In this document: positions 35,687-44,169 of the stretch, piece by piece
How the letters are laid out: every line of letters starts with the position of its first letter
Numbering within the stretch: the stretch's first letter is position 1
Position numbers and translations under genes: made by a program
The notes under the pieces: model-generated
Told to the model about the DNA's origin: nothing
Seen by the model: the letters and a program-made list of their open reading frames with translations, nothing else
Databases searched by the model: none
NCBI GenBank assembly: GCA_910577785.1
Contig: CAJTNT010000001.1
Coordinates: 1-64,000, forward strand
Length of the DNA stretch: 64,000 nt
DNA from: an uncultured Lachnospiraceae bacterium
GTDB taxonomy: Bacteria; Bacillota; Clostridia; Lachnospirales; Lachnospiraceae
Direction: 5' to 3'

Positions 35687-37600
35687 CTACCCTTCCTTTT
35701 TCTTAATGCCCTGCTGCTGGATAACCGGCTTGGCCTGCTCCTTCAGCTCCTCCTTGCCCGGGATGGCGCCAATGACATTCTCCGCCAGCCAGTCCATGGT
35801 CATAATCTCCTCTGGCGGCAGGATGTGGTATGGGTCATCCGACACCACCCCTTCCTGGGAATAGAGGATGCCGGAAAATGGGTTGAATACCTCGGAGCTG
35901 ATGGTAGACTTCAGAAGTTCCACCAGCCTCTTGGTGCCAATCGGCATATATTTGGAAAATACCACATCCACAACGCCCTCCGCCATTCCCCACCAGTAAT
36001 TAATGGCCTTCTTGGCAAGCGTATCATCATCGTATTTCCACCTTCCATCCATAATCGTCCAGATCAGCTGCTCATAGAAGCTCCCCCAGTGCCACAGCGG
36101 CATGGCCAGGTTCCTGGGATGCCCTTCCGCATCAAAATGGTAAAGGCCAAAAAAGCGGGAAGCCTCTTCCGGGATTGTCATGTCCTTGCCGGACACACAA
36201 GAAGCGCCCACCTCGCGGATCCGCTCCTCAATGTCCACTTCCTTCTTGGATGTCCATTCCAGGTATACCTTAGACCTGGGATTGATCATCCTCGCGCCCA
36301 GGGCAAAGGCATTGATATTGGCAATGGAGCCGTAGATAGGATAGTTTGCCACATACATCAGCCGGTTATTCTCGGCCATGGCGCCAGCAATGGCTCCCAT
36401 CAGGAACTTGGCCTCATACATCCGGGAATAATAGGTACGGATATAGCGGTGGGAGGTGTTGAGGGAGCAATTTAAAATCAATACCTTAGGGTTGGCAATG
36501 GCCGCCTTTACGCTGGCCTGCACAAAGGGCGGCGTGGTAGTGAAAATCAGATCGCAGCCGGAGGCCACCGCATCCTCCAGCAGGGCGTCCACATTCTCCC
36601 GCGTCCCGTTCTCATAGTAGACCGTATGTACCTCTTCTGGCAGCATCTGCTGAAGGTGCAGCCTGCCCAGCTCATGGGCATAGGTCCAGGCGGAAGTCGC
36701 CGGCGTCTTCTCATAAATAAAGGCAATTTTCAGCTTCCGCGGGGCAGCCGGATGGAGAATGTCCAGCAGGGATTTCTTTTTCTGGCTGGGTTTCATCTTC
36801 AGCGCAACCACTGAGTTTTCAGCCAGCAGCACGAACTCCTCCCAGCTTTTGTCCACCAGCGCCTGTATCTCGCTGGTCGTCTTCTCGGCAATGGCCTCAT
36901 AGCCATACAGCAGGATAAAAGACAGGAAGGCATCCCCAACGGAAATATTCAGCTTGCCTCCGCCCTTCTGCTGGTATTCGGAAGAAAAACGGCTGTAGAC
37001 AGAACTAAACTTCAGCAGTTCTTCTTCTGCCCACACTTCGCCCGGCTTCTTCCCCACCGCTTTCTGCAGCCTGGCATAATTCCCTTCCTGGGTAAACCAG
37101 AGGTAATTGATGGGCGCAAGCTGATAAAAATCCAAAAACTCATAATAAATCCGATTCTCCTTCTCCCCCGTGCGCTTGGGCACAATGCGGGTGACGTTCC
37201 CCATAATGGAGACCGCGCCGAAATACTTCATCACGCTGACCCGCTTGTTGCCCTCCGCCACATAGAACTTATACATATATTCATAGACTTTGATGGGGTC
37301 GCGGATGCCTTCCTCCACATGGCTGTCGCTCAGCTTCGCCCATTTGGCGGCAAATTCTGAAGTTTCCCGCAGAATCGGCATAAAATTCCCTGCAAAAGAA
37401 CTGCTCCTGGCAACCGTCTTCGTCCCCACAATCTGCTCAATGGGAATCTGCACCAGCCCAAGGGACGTCTCCGAATAGGAGCCTCGCTCTGGCAGGATAT
37501 CATCTAAGACCTGCAGAATCGGCTTCTCCCCGCGGAGCATCCTCGCCTGGTAATCCTTTTTCCCTAACTTAAATGCTTTGCTGTAATCTTCTTTACCCAT
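35687..37600 (-). CDS. Cytoplasmic fusion of a ParB-like domain with a BMP/Med nucleoside-binding domain
   Basis: 637 residues with no signal peptide. The N-terminal part (about 1-250) carries a ParB/Srx-like motif (VAEGNKRVSVMKYFGA near 115-130), and the C-terminal part (about 290-610) is a basic membrane protein (BMP/PF02608) ligand-binding domain, as in purine-nucleoside ABC uptake (LKIAFIYEKTPATSAWTYAH ... LIFTTTPPFVQASVKAA). BMP proteins normally sit outside the cell, so a cytosolic version joined to a ParB-like domain points to a sensor role. The start at 37600 follows GGGAG. Upstream of and co-transcribed with the phosphoesterase. Function is inference. Confidence 0.75.
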   Translation of the reverse strand: MGKEDYSKAFKLGKKDYQARMLRGEKPILQVLDDILPERGSYSETSLGLVQIPIEQIVGTKTVARSSSFAGNFMPILRETSEFAAKWAKLSDSHVEEGIRDPIKVYEYMYKFYVAEGNKRVSVMKYFGAVSIMGNVTRIVPKRTGEKENRIYYEFLDFYQLAPINYLWFTQEGNYARLQKAVGKKPGEVWAEEELLKFSSVYSRFSSEYQQKGGGKLNISVGDAFLSFILLYGYEAIAEKTTSEIQALVDKSWEEFVLLAENSVVALKMKPSQKKKSLLDILHPAAPRKLKIAFIYEKTPATSAWTYAHELGRLHLQQMLPEEVHTVYYENGTRENVDALLEDAVASGCDLIFTTTPPFVQASVKAAIANPKVLILNCSLNTSHRYIRTYYSRMYEAKFLMGAIAGAMAENNRLMYVANYPIYGSIANINAFALGARMINPRSKVYLEWTSKKEVDIEERIREVGASCVSGKDMTIPEEASRFFGLYHFDAEGHPRNLAMPLWHWGSFYEQLIWTIMDGRWKYDDDTLAKKAINYWWGMAEGVVDVVFSKYMPIGTKRLVELLKSTISSEVFNPFSGILYSQEGVVSDDPYHILPPEEIMTMDWLAENVIGAIPGKEELKEQAKPVIQQQGIKKKEG

Positions 37601-37709
37601 ATTTTTCTCCCATCTTTCATCTAACATAACGGTATTTCTTTTGGCAATTATAACACAGCAAGGGTAATAATTCCAGTCCTTTGCGCTATGGAGATAGCTT
37701 TTTAAAAAA

Positions 37710-37730
37710 GAATCCTGCTTTGCAGGATTC
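37710..37730 (-). terminator. Terminator-like hairpin (minus strand)
   Basis: GAATCCTGC-AAA-GCAGGATTC on the minus strand, followed by TTTTTTAAAAAG. It lies between the 120-residue gene and the ParB/BMP gene. Confidence 0.6.
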
Positions 37731-37735
37731 CCCGC

Positions 37736-37845
37736 CTGCGGCGGATCGCTTTAGCGATATATTTCCTCTCCGCCGCAGTGCGATCCCGCCCGGAGGGCTT
37801 TTTGTGATATAGGAAATCCGGAGGAATTTCCTATATCACAAAAAA
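37736..37845. repeat. Cluster of two large hairpins, probable dispersed element
   Basis: First hairpin: CTGCGGCGGA (37736-37745) with TCCGCCGCAG (37769-37778), enclosing TCGCT-TTA-GCGA. Second: a 19-bp perfect stem 37799-37817 with 37826-37844, T-run on the left and A-run on the right, loop CCGGAGGA. GCCCGGAGGGC-TTTTT (about 37787-37801) sits between. No open frame. Confidence 0.5.
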
Positions 37846-37848
37846 ATA

Positions 37849-37871
37849 ACGTCCAATGTTTCCATGGACGT
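37849..37871 (-). terminator. Terminator of the 120-residue membrane protein gene
   Basis: On the minus strand ACGTCCA pairs with TGGACGT around a 9-base loop, followed by TATTTTTTTG. It lies a dozen bases beyond the gene's stop codon. Confidence 0.8.
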
Positions 37872-37882
37872 CACTTTTCTTG

Positions 37883-38245
37883 TTACTTTTCTTTCTCTTT
37901 TTGGGGAGCTGCTTCTTGTTGGGGCTGTGCCATGACCATTTCCACAAATTGCTCCACGGGCAGCGGATTCCATTCCATCTGCTTCACCACGTCTGCCGCT
38001 CCATAGGTATGGAAGGTAATGTTTTTCTGGTCGCAGTAGACAAATCCGGCAAAGAGAAGAATAGCAATCACCAGCCGGATGCCAAAACCGGACGCCCCTG
38101 CCTGCAGGCCCGCCTCCTGCCCTGCCCCATAGCAGTAAGAACTGCTGCTCCAGCTCCTTTCTGCGGAAGGCTCATAAAAGGATGCTCTGACCTGGTCTAC
38201 ATAATCCCTGCGCTCTGCCGCCGCTTCTTCGAACGATTTTTCCAT
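37883..38245 (-). CDS. Small single-pass membrane protein, unknown
   Basis: 120 residues. A polar, acidic N-terminus, a Ser/Gly-rich stretch, one membrane helix (FGIRLVIAILLFAGFVYC, about 54-71) and a Gln/Lys/Glu-rich C-terminal tail. I do not recognise the family. AGGAG lies 6 bases upstream of ATG, and a clear terminator follows. It lies 67 bases downstream of the histidine operon and in the same direction, so read-through from hisIE is possible. Confidence 0.65.
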   Translation of the reverse strand: MEKSFEEAAAERRDYVDQVRASFYEPSAERSWSSSSYCYGAGQEAGLQAGASGFGIRLVIAILLFAGFVYCDQKNITFHTYGAADVVKQMEWNPLPVEQFVEMVMAQPQQEAAPQKEKEK

Positions 38246-38312
38246 TGGATGCTCCTAAAATTCCCTTTGTTCTATATTTAGTCCACAGAAGGGGAAAAAA
38301 TGCATCCTTTCT

Positions 38313-39593
38313 TTACCTCTGGTTCAATTCCTCCACAATATCATCCCAGGAAACCCCTTTTTCTACCATCAATACCATCATATGGTAGAGGAAATCGGAT
38401 ATTTCGTACTTAATTTCCTCCGGCTCTGGATTTTTCGAGGCAATTACAATCTCCGTGGCCTCTTCCCCCAGCTTCTTGAGAATTTTATCCAGGCCCTTGT
38501 CAAACAGGTAATTTGTGTAAGAGCCCTCCTTGGGATGCTCCCTGCGGTCTTCAATCACCTGGTAGACATTCTCAAACACTTTCATCGGATTTTTGGCCAT
38601 ATACTCCTTTTTCACCAGTTCCCGGTAGAAACAGCTGGTATGGCCGGTATGGCAGGCAGCGCCAATCTGGGATACCTGGGCGAGGATCGTGTCCTGGTCG
38701 CAGTCAACGGCCAGCGATTTCACATATTGGTAATGCCCGGAGGTCTCCCCCTTCACCCACAGTTCCTGGCGGCTGCGGCTGTAATACGTCATCTTCCCCA
38801 AGGACAGCGTCATCTGGAAGGCCTCCTCATTCATATAGGCCATCATCAGCACTTCCCCTGTCTGGTAATCCTGGACAATGACTGGCACCAGGCCATCGCT
38901 GTTTGTCTTAAACTGGGACCAAGCCATAACAGACTCGAATTTCTTCGTCTCAATCCCTTCTGCGGCAAGGCTCTTCTTGACCTGCGTCACATCGGTATCG
39001 CTACGGCTGATATATTCCCCGCCAATCCCTGTCACACATTCCTTCTTGAGGATTTCCACCCAGCGGTCCTTATCATACCCCTGGATAATCACGCTGTAGG
39101 GAAGATCTGTGATATTTTCCAGCGCATCAATAATCAGAGGGTTCAATACCACTAATTTATGCACCAGCTCTTCCGCCGCTTTCTTGTGCTTGAACATCAG
39201 ATCCACGTTTTCCATGGAAATCAACAGCTTCTCCCGCCCAAAACGCTGCATCCCCTCGTCTGCAAGCTGGATGACGTCATGCTGGGAACCATCGAGGATT
39301 ACCCCCTTGCAGCCAGCATAAATTACCTTTTTAATGTCCTCCAGCCGCTGGATGTTCCCTGCGCCATAGGTAGGGATCTCAACCATCCGGCACAGTTCCT
39401 TCATTGTGTGCAGGTTGACCTCATGCTCCCTGTCAGTATTGGACAGGTCAAAAACATACAGTTTATCCACGCCGCTGTCATTGTATCGTTTCGCCAGTTC
39501 CTTCAAATCGCCGGCGCTCTCTAAGTCATGTTTCCCTTTTACCGCCATGCCGTTTTTGAGGTAGATGGTGGCAATCAGGTTCTTATGTTCCAT
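38313..39593 (-). CDS. hisIE: HisIE with an N-terminal degenerate HisF/HisA-like barrel
   Basis: 426 residues in three parts. About 1-215 resembles the HisF/HisA TIM barrel, but the first catalytic Asp (LDV in HisF) is replaced (IYLKNGMAVKG, Tyr at that place) and the second (VAIDAK region) reads LLISMENV, so it is probably inactive. About 225-328 is HisI, phosphoribosyl-AMP cyclohydrolase, with metal motif DCDQD (297-301), C314 and C321. About 338-426 is HisE, phosphoribosyl-ATP pyrophosphatase, with LGEEATEIVIA. The last two carry out steps 2 and 3 of histidine synthesis. Last gene of the operon. The barrel may hold the complex together or be a relic of a fusion. Confidence 0.88.
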   Translation of the reverse strand: MEHKNLIATIYLKNGMAVKGKHDLESAGDLKELAKRYNDSGVDKLYVFDLSNTDREHEVNLHTMKELCRMVEIPTYGAGNIQRLEDIKKVIYAGCKGVILDGSQHDVIQLADEGMQRFGREKLLISMENVDLMFKHKKAAEELVHKLVVLNPLIIDALENITDLPYSVIIQGYDKDRWVEILKKECVTGIGGEYISRSDTDVTQVKKSLAAEGIETKKFESVMAWSQFKTNSDGLVPVIVQDYQTGEVLMMAYMNEEAFQMTLSLGKMTYYSRSRQELWVKGETSGHYQYVKSLAVDCDQDTILAQVSQIGAACHTGHTSCFYRELVKKEYMAKNPMKVFENVYQVIEDRREHPKEGSYTNYLFDKGLDKILKKLGEEATEIVIASKNPEPEEIKYEISDFLYHMMVLMVEKGVSWDDIVEELNQR

Positions 39594-39612
39594 AACATCA
39601 CATATTCCTTTC

Positions 39613-40206
39613 TCACAAGCTTCCTTTTGTCGACATAATATCTATAATCCTGGAATCCCTCTGGGTGGCCTCGTCCAATGCCCTGCCAAAGGCCTTGAAC
39701 AGCCCCTCTGCCATATGGTGGTTATTTATCCCAGACAACAGTTTCATATGCAGGTTCATCCCTGCGCTGTAGGAGACGGCATAGAAAAACTCCCGCACCA
39801 TCTCAGTATCCATATCCCCAATCCGCTCTGTGGTAAATTCCCCTTCCAGGGAGAAATAAGGCCTTCCGCTAAGGTCTATCGCACAGAGTACCAGAGTCTC
39901 ATCCATGGGCAGGATGCTGCTCCCATACCGCTTCATGCCGCGCTTATCCTGGATGGCTGTCCGAATGGCGTTTCCCAGTACGATGCCTGTATCTTCTATG
40001 GAATGATGCGTATCCACCTCCAGATCCCCACTCACCTGGACATCCAAATCAAAAAAACCATGGCGGGCAAACCCGTCCAGCATATGGTCAAAAAAGCCAA
40101 TCCCTGTGTCCAGATGGGACTCTCCGCGTCCATCCAGGTTAAGGATAATCTGGATATCTGTCTCCTTTGTCTTCCGATGCTGGCGGGCAATCCGTTCCAT
40201 TGACAT
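39613..40206 (-). CDS. hisB: Imidazoleglycerol-phosphate dehydratase
   Basis: 197-residue enzyme of step 6 of histidine synthesis (imidazole glycerol phosphate to imidazole acetol phosphate). The two His-rich metal motifs of the internal repeat are clear: FFDHMLDGFARHG with DTHHSIED, and NNHHMAEGLFKAFGRAL. It has the single-domain length, without the phosphatase domain found in enterobacteria. GAGGTGAG before ATG 40206 sets the start; the frame extends upstream without a site. It lies 16 bases downstream of hisD and 19 upstream of hisIE. Confidence 0.95.
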   Translation of the reverse strand: MSMERIARQHRKTKETDIQIILNLDGRGESHLDTGIGFFDHMLDGFARHGFFDLDVQVSGDLEVDTHHSIEDTGIVLGNAIRTAIQDKRGMKRYGSSILPMDETLVLCAIDLSGRPYFSLEGEFTTERIGDMDTEMVREFFYAVSYSAGMNLHMKLLSGINNHHMAEGLFKAFGRALDEATQRDSRIIDIMSTKGSL

Positions 40207-40222
40207 TTCTCTCACCTCTTCC

Positions 40223-41518
40223 TTACTCTTCCTCAAACCTCACTTTTATGGAATTGGCATGCGCTGTCAGGCCCTCGGAATTGGCAAACTGCACAATATC
40301 CTGGGAAACCGGCTCCAAAGCCTCCCTGGAATAGGAAATAATGCTGGACTTCTTGATAAAGTCATCCACCCCCAGAGGGGAGAAGAATTTGGCCGTGCCA
40401 TTGGTAGGCAGCACATGGTTCGGCCCGGCAAAATAGTCTCCCAATGGCTCGCTGGCATATTCCCCGAGGAACATCGCCCCCGCATTCTTTACCTTCATCA
40501 TTACCTCAAAAGGGTTGGCTGTCAATATTTCCAAATGTTCCGAGGCAATCTCATCCGCTGCCGCAATCGCTGCGTCCATATCCTCCGCCACCAAGAGGTA
40601 GCCATAATTTTCCAGCGATTTCACAATGATATCCCTGCGGGAAAGGCCTGCCGTAAACTTGTCCACCTCTGCGGAAACCTGCGCGGCCAAAGCCTCGCTG
40701 TCCGTAATCAATATGGCGCTTGCCAGCTCGTCATGTTCCGCCTGGGACAGAAGGTCTGCCGCCACATACCTGGGGTTTGCCGTCTCGTCCGCCAGCACTA
40801 AAATCTCGCTCGGCCCGGCAATGGAATCAATGCTCACATGGCCAAATACGGACTTCTTGGCAAGGGCGACATAGATATTCCCTGGGCCTACGATTTTATC
40901 CACCTTGGGGATGCTCTCCGTACCAAAGGCAAGGGCGGCGATGGCCTGTGCGCCTCCGGCCTTATAGATTTCATCCACCCCTGCCAGATCCGCGGCGGCC
41001 AGCGTGGCTGGATTTACCTTCCCATCCCTGCCGCAGGGCGTCGTCATCACGATTTTCCCTACGCCGGCAACCTTTGCCGGGATTACGTTCATCAGCACAG
41101 AAGAAGGATACGCCGCCTTCCCGCCTGGCACATAGACCCCTACGCTGGCAAGGGCGCTTACCTTCTGCCCCAGCAGGACGCCATTGGGCTTACTGTCAAA
41201 CCAGCTGTACTGTCTCTGCTTCTCATGGTAGGCACGGATATTTGCCAAAGACTTCTTCATCACGGCAATCAGCTTCTCATCCGTCTGGCGGTAGGCCTCC
41301 GCAATTTCTTCCCTGGCCACACGGACATTACCTGCATGGATCTTGGCTCCGTCAAACTGCCTGGTGTAGGAAAAAAGCGCCTCATCCCCCTGGCTGCGCA
41401 CCTTGTCAATGATTTCTTTTACCTGTGCCTCATACTGCGTATAATTGTTCGGGCTCCGTTTCAGCAATTCCTCTAAAAGCCCCTTCCTTGATTCTTCTGT
41501 TAATTTCAATATCCTCAT
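40223..41518 (-). CDS. hisD: Histidinol dehydrogenase
   Basis: 431-residue zinc enzyme doing the last two oxidations of histidine synthesis with NAD+. GVYVPGGKAAYPSSVLM (about 126-142), GPGNIYVALAKK, SIAGPSEILVLAD and SQAEHDELASAI (with the zinc and base His/Glu) are all present. Length is standard. Its start overlaps the stop of hisG by four bases (ATGA), so the two are translationally coupled. Confidence 0.96.
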   Translation of the reverse strand: MRILKLTEESRKGLLEELLKRSPNNYTQYEAQVKEIIDKVRSQGDEALFSYTRQFDGAKIHAGNVRVAREEIAEAYRQTDEKLIAVMKKSLANIRAYHEKQRQYSWFDSKPNGVLLGQKVSALASVGVYVPGGKAAYPSSVLMNVIPAKVAGVGKIVMTTPCGRDGKVNPATLAAADLAGVDEIYKAGGAQAIAALAFGTESIPKVDKIVGPGNIYVALAKKSVFGHVSIDSIAGPSEILVLADETANPRYVAADLLSQAEHDELASAILITDSEALAAQVSAEVDKFTAGLSRRDIIVKSLENYGYLLVAEDMDAAIAAADEIASEHLEILTANPFEVMMKVKNAGAMFLGEYASEPLGDYFAGPNHVLPTNGTAKFFSPLGVDDFIKKSSIISYSREALEPVSQDIVQFANSEGLTAHANSIKVRFEEE

Positions 41519-42153
41519 GGCAATATCTCCCTCAAATCATAAATCAGCTTGGAAATCCGCTCGTTTTCCATCTTCATGCTGACCTGGTTAACGACCATGC
41601 GGGCGGACAGAGGGCAGATTTCCTCTAACACGCCCAGGCCATTCTCCCGCAGGGTAGACCCTGTCTCCACGATATCCACGATTACTTCCGACAGCCCCAC
41701 AATGGGCGCAAGCTCAATCGACCCGTTGAGCTTGATAATCTCTACGGTCTGGCGCTTCTTATTATAGAAATAATCCTTGGCAATCCGCGGATATTTCGTA
41801 GCGACGCGGATTAACTCCTGATGCTTCAAAAGCTCCCCCGCCTCCTTGGGGCCGCAGACGCACATGCGGCATTTGCCAAAGCCAAGATCCAGCACCTCAT
41901 ATATGTTGCGTCCCTCTTCCAAAATCGTATCCTTGCCCACAACGCCGATATCGGCGGCGCCGTATTCCACATAAGTCGGCACATCCGGCCCCTTGGCCAG
42001 GAAAAACTTAAGCTTTAATTCCTCGTTGACAAAAATCAGCTTCCGTGTGTCCTTGTCCTTCATTTCCTGGCAAGTGATGCCAATTTTCTCAAAAGCCGCC
42101 AGGGTCTGTTTGGCCAGGCGGCCTTTGCCCAGTGCGAATGTTAAATATCTCAT
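41515..42153 (-). CDS. hisG: ATP phosphoribosyltransferase, short form
   Basis: 212-residue catalytic subunit of the first step (ATP plus PRPP). It is the short form lacking the C-terminal regulatory domain (FALGKGRLAKQT at the N-terminus; the PRPP-binding DIVETGSTLRENGL near residue 168), so it needs HisZ, encoded just upstream. It is usually inhibited by histidine through the HisG-HisZ complex. The overlap with hisD indicates coupled translation. Confidence 0.95.
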   Translation of the reverse strand: MRYLTFALGKGRLAKQTLAAFEKIGITCQEMKDKDTRKLIFVNEELKLKFFLAKGPDVPTYVEYGAADIGVVGKDTILEEGRNIYEVLDLGFGKCRMCVCGPKEAGELLKHQELIRVATKYPRIAKDYFYNKKRQTVEIIKLNGSIELAPIVGLSEVIVDIVETGSTLRENGLGVLEEICPLSARMVVNQVSMKMENERISKLIYDLREILP

Positions 42154-42244
42154 CGCTCCCTCTGTCCTTTCTGAATCTTGTTGGGTAACTGTGCGTTACG
42201 ATCCATAGTCCCCATGAAAAGATGATACAAGATGCATCTGCCGC

Positions 42245-43435
42245 CTATGGAAGGAACAGGACTTCTGGCATGTGCATCCGCCTGGCGTACGCCTGATAGT
42301 CCTCCTGCGTCCGGCTTCCCTCCCATCTGGCAAGGGAAACCCATGCGCCCTCTTCCCGCAGGGACGAGGCTTTGCGGATGGCTTCTGCCTTTTTCGCTTC
42401 CTTATATACCAGCAATGTCCCATTGTCCTTGACGGAAATCTTGATTTTCTGCCTCGACAGGGCGGCCAGCAGCTGGTCAGCCACGACCGCAAAGCCAATG
42501 GACGGCGCTTCCTTGCCAAAATAGGTCAGCAGCTGGTCATAGCGCCCGCCTTTTACAATCGGCTCCCCGGTGCCAAAGGTATAGCCGGAGAATATGATGC
42601 CCGTATAGTACTGATAACTGCTCAGCATACCCAGCTCAATGGACACATATTTCCCTACGCCATAATCATCCAGCATTTCCATCAGCTGCCCTAAGCGCCC
42701 CAGGGCATGCAACACCTCCGGGAAGGGCGCCGCCAGCTCCTTGGCGCGCTTCATCATGCCCTCTGGCACGCTGGGGCTGCCCAGCATCGAAAACAGCTCC
42801 ATCAATGCTGGCGGAAGCTGCTGGGAACCCACCAATTCCTCCACGCCGAAGAAATTTTTATTGGCAATCAGGGCAAGCAGCTCCTGCTCCGTATCCTCCG
42901 CAAGTCCGGCAGCTTTCGACAGCCCCTGGAAAATACCCACATGGCCGACCCCAATCTGGAATTCCTTAAGGCCGGCCGTCTTCAGCGCATGCGCCGCCAA
43001 GGCAATGATTTCCGCATCCGCATCCACAGAATTGTCCCCTATCAGCTCCACGCCCAGCTGGGTGCTCTCCTTGAGCCGCCCCTGGTAGCTGCTGTTATTA
43101 ATGAAGGTATTGCCCATATAGCAGAGCCGTACGGGAAATTCCTCCTCTGCATAATATTTTGCCACACAGCGGGCAATCGAAGGGGTAATATCCGGCCGAA
43201 GCACAAGGGTATTCCCTTCCCGATCAAAAAACTTGTACAGATCCTTGGATGGCGTGGTGCCGATTTCCTGGCTGAAAATATCAAAAAATTCAAACGTCGG
43301 CGTCTCAATGGCATGGTAGCCATACTGCCGGAACAGCTCATGCAGACCCTCCTGGAGGATTCGCTTCCGCGCACATTCGCTGTTATAAATATCCCGGACG
43401 CCTTCCGGCGTGTGAAGCAATTTCCGTTTCATCAT
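42245..43435 (-). CDS. hisZ: ATP phosphoribosyltransferase regulatory subunit
   Basis: 396 residues, a histidyl-tRNA-synthetase-like protein without aminoacylation activity that activates short HisG. Class II motifs are recognisable (TPEGVRDI, LRPDITPSIARCVA, GGRYDQLL) and the C-terminal anticodon-binding part is reduced. First gene of the operon. Two adjacent ATGs (43435, 43432) are possible. The promoter is at 43571-43599, and the leader of about 130 bases lacks a T-box or His-codon leader peptide that I can identify. Confidence 0.93.
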   Translation of the reverse strand: MMKRKLLHTPEGVRDIYNSECARKRILQEGLHELFRQYGYHAIETPTFEFFDIFSQEIGTTPSKDLYKFFDREGNTLVLRPDITPSIARCVAKYYAEEEFPVRLCYMGNTFINNSSYQGRLKESTQLGVELIGDNSVDADAEIIALAAHALKTAGLKEFQIGVGHVGIFQGLSKAAGLAEDTEQELLALIANKNFFGVEELVGSQQLPPALMELFSMLGSPSVPEGMMKRAKELAAPFPEVLHALGRLGQLMEMLDDYGVGKYVSIELGMLSSYQYYTGIIFSGYTFGTGEPIVKGGRYDQLLTYFGKEAPSIGFAVVADQLLAALSRQKIKISVKDNGTLLVYKEAKKAEAIRKASSLREEGAWVSLARWEGSRTQEDYQAYARRMHMPEVLFLP

Positions 43436-43570
43436 CTATGCATCCTTTCTGCTGTATGCATCCTATCTGCGCAAAACGCCATGGCAGGCAAAGAATCCCC
43501 CATGCGCTTTACCACGCTACTCTATTGCTATGCAAAGGTGCAAAAATCCAACCATTACATTCAAATACAC

Positions 43571-43599
43571 ATTATATAAAAAACGGAATCCCTTGTCAA
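43571..43599 (-). promoter_or_regulatory. Consensus promoter of the histidine operon
   Basis: Minus strand TTGACA, 17-base spacer, TATAAT, both perfect. The -35 element overlaps the stop codon of recU. Confidence 0.85.
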
Positions 43600-44129
43600 C
43601 CGCGTATTTCCAAATCTTTTTTCAGCAAATCCAGGTACGGAACCAGCAGCCCTCCTCTCACTTCCATAAAGAAGCCAGGCTCAAGCTCCTCATAGCGGAA
43701 GCTTTTGCGCCCCCCTTCCTCAGCGCGGCGCCAGAATTCCATCAGCTTCGCATGGCGCAGGTAGTGGAATTCATTGCGGTGGGAATAAAAAATCACCAGG
43801 AAAGAAATACCCTCCTGCCGCTCAAAGCGTTCCATAAAGGAGATCTGGTGCGGGTGGATGTTCTGCAGCGGGAAGGTGTCCGTATGGCATTCCTTCGCGT
43901 CAAAGCAGACCGGGATCCCCTGCACCGCTCCAATATAATCCACCGTACTCTTCTGGTCAAAATAAGCCAGGGTAATCTGGCGGCTGCCCTTGTCAATCCG
44001 CACCGGCGTAATGGGGGTCGGCACCTTCTGGATCAGCGCCAGCCCCTGCGCCGCATATTTTTCATTGGTAAGGTTGATAAATTCCTCCAGCGTAGAGCCG
44101 CGGAGCCCCCTTGAGTTCCAAGTCGCCAT
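43596..44129 (-). CDS. recU: Holliday junction resolvase RecU
   Basis: 177-residue PD-(D/E)XK nuclease that cuts Holliday junctions in recombination and chromosome segregation. RGSTLEEFINLTNEKYAAQG at the start, VPTPI, YFDQKSTVDYIGAVQGIPVCFDAKE (catalytic Asp/Glu/Lys) and FPLQNIHPHQISFM are typical. Its stop codon lies within the his promoter, so recU transcription could continue into his. AGAAGGG precedes the ATG. In many Firmicutes recU is next to a penicillin-binding protein gene, not seen here. Confidence 0.93.
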   Translation of the reverse strand: MATWNSRGLRGSTLEEFINLTNEKYAAQGLALIQKVPTPITPVRIDKGSRQITLAYFDQKSTVDYIGAVQGIPVCFDAKECHTDTFPLQNIHPHQISFMERFERQEGISFLVIFYSHRNEFHYLRHAKLMEFWRRAEEGGRKSFRYEELEPGFFMEVRGGLLVPYLDLLKKDLEIRG

Positions 44130-44169
44130 AATATTCCCTTCTAAATCTTATTCCCCTGCCTATACCGCC

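Noticed and set aside
43436..43570. T-box or His-leader peptide before hisZ
   Set aside because: No GGTGG-ACC type T-box core and no run of His codons in a short frame.
43438..44114. Plus-strand frames opposite recU and the his leader
   Set aside because: They overlap RecU and the consensus his promoter; no family match.
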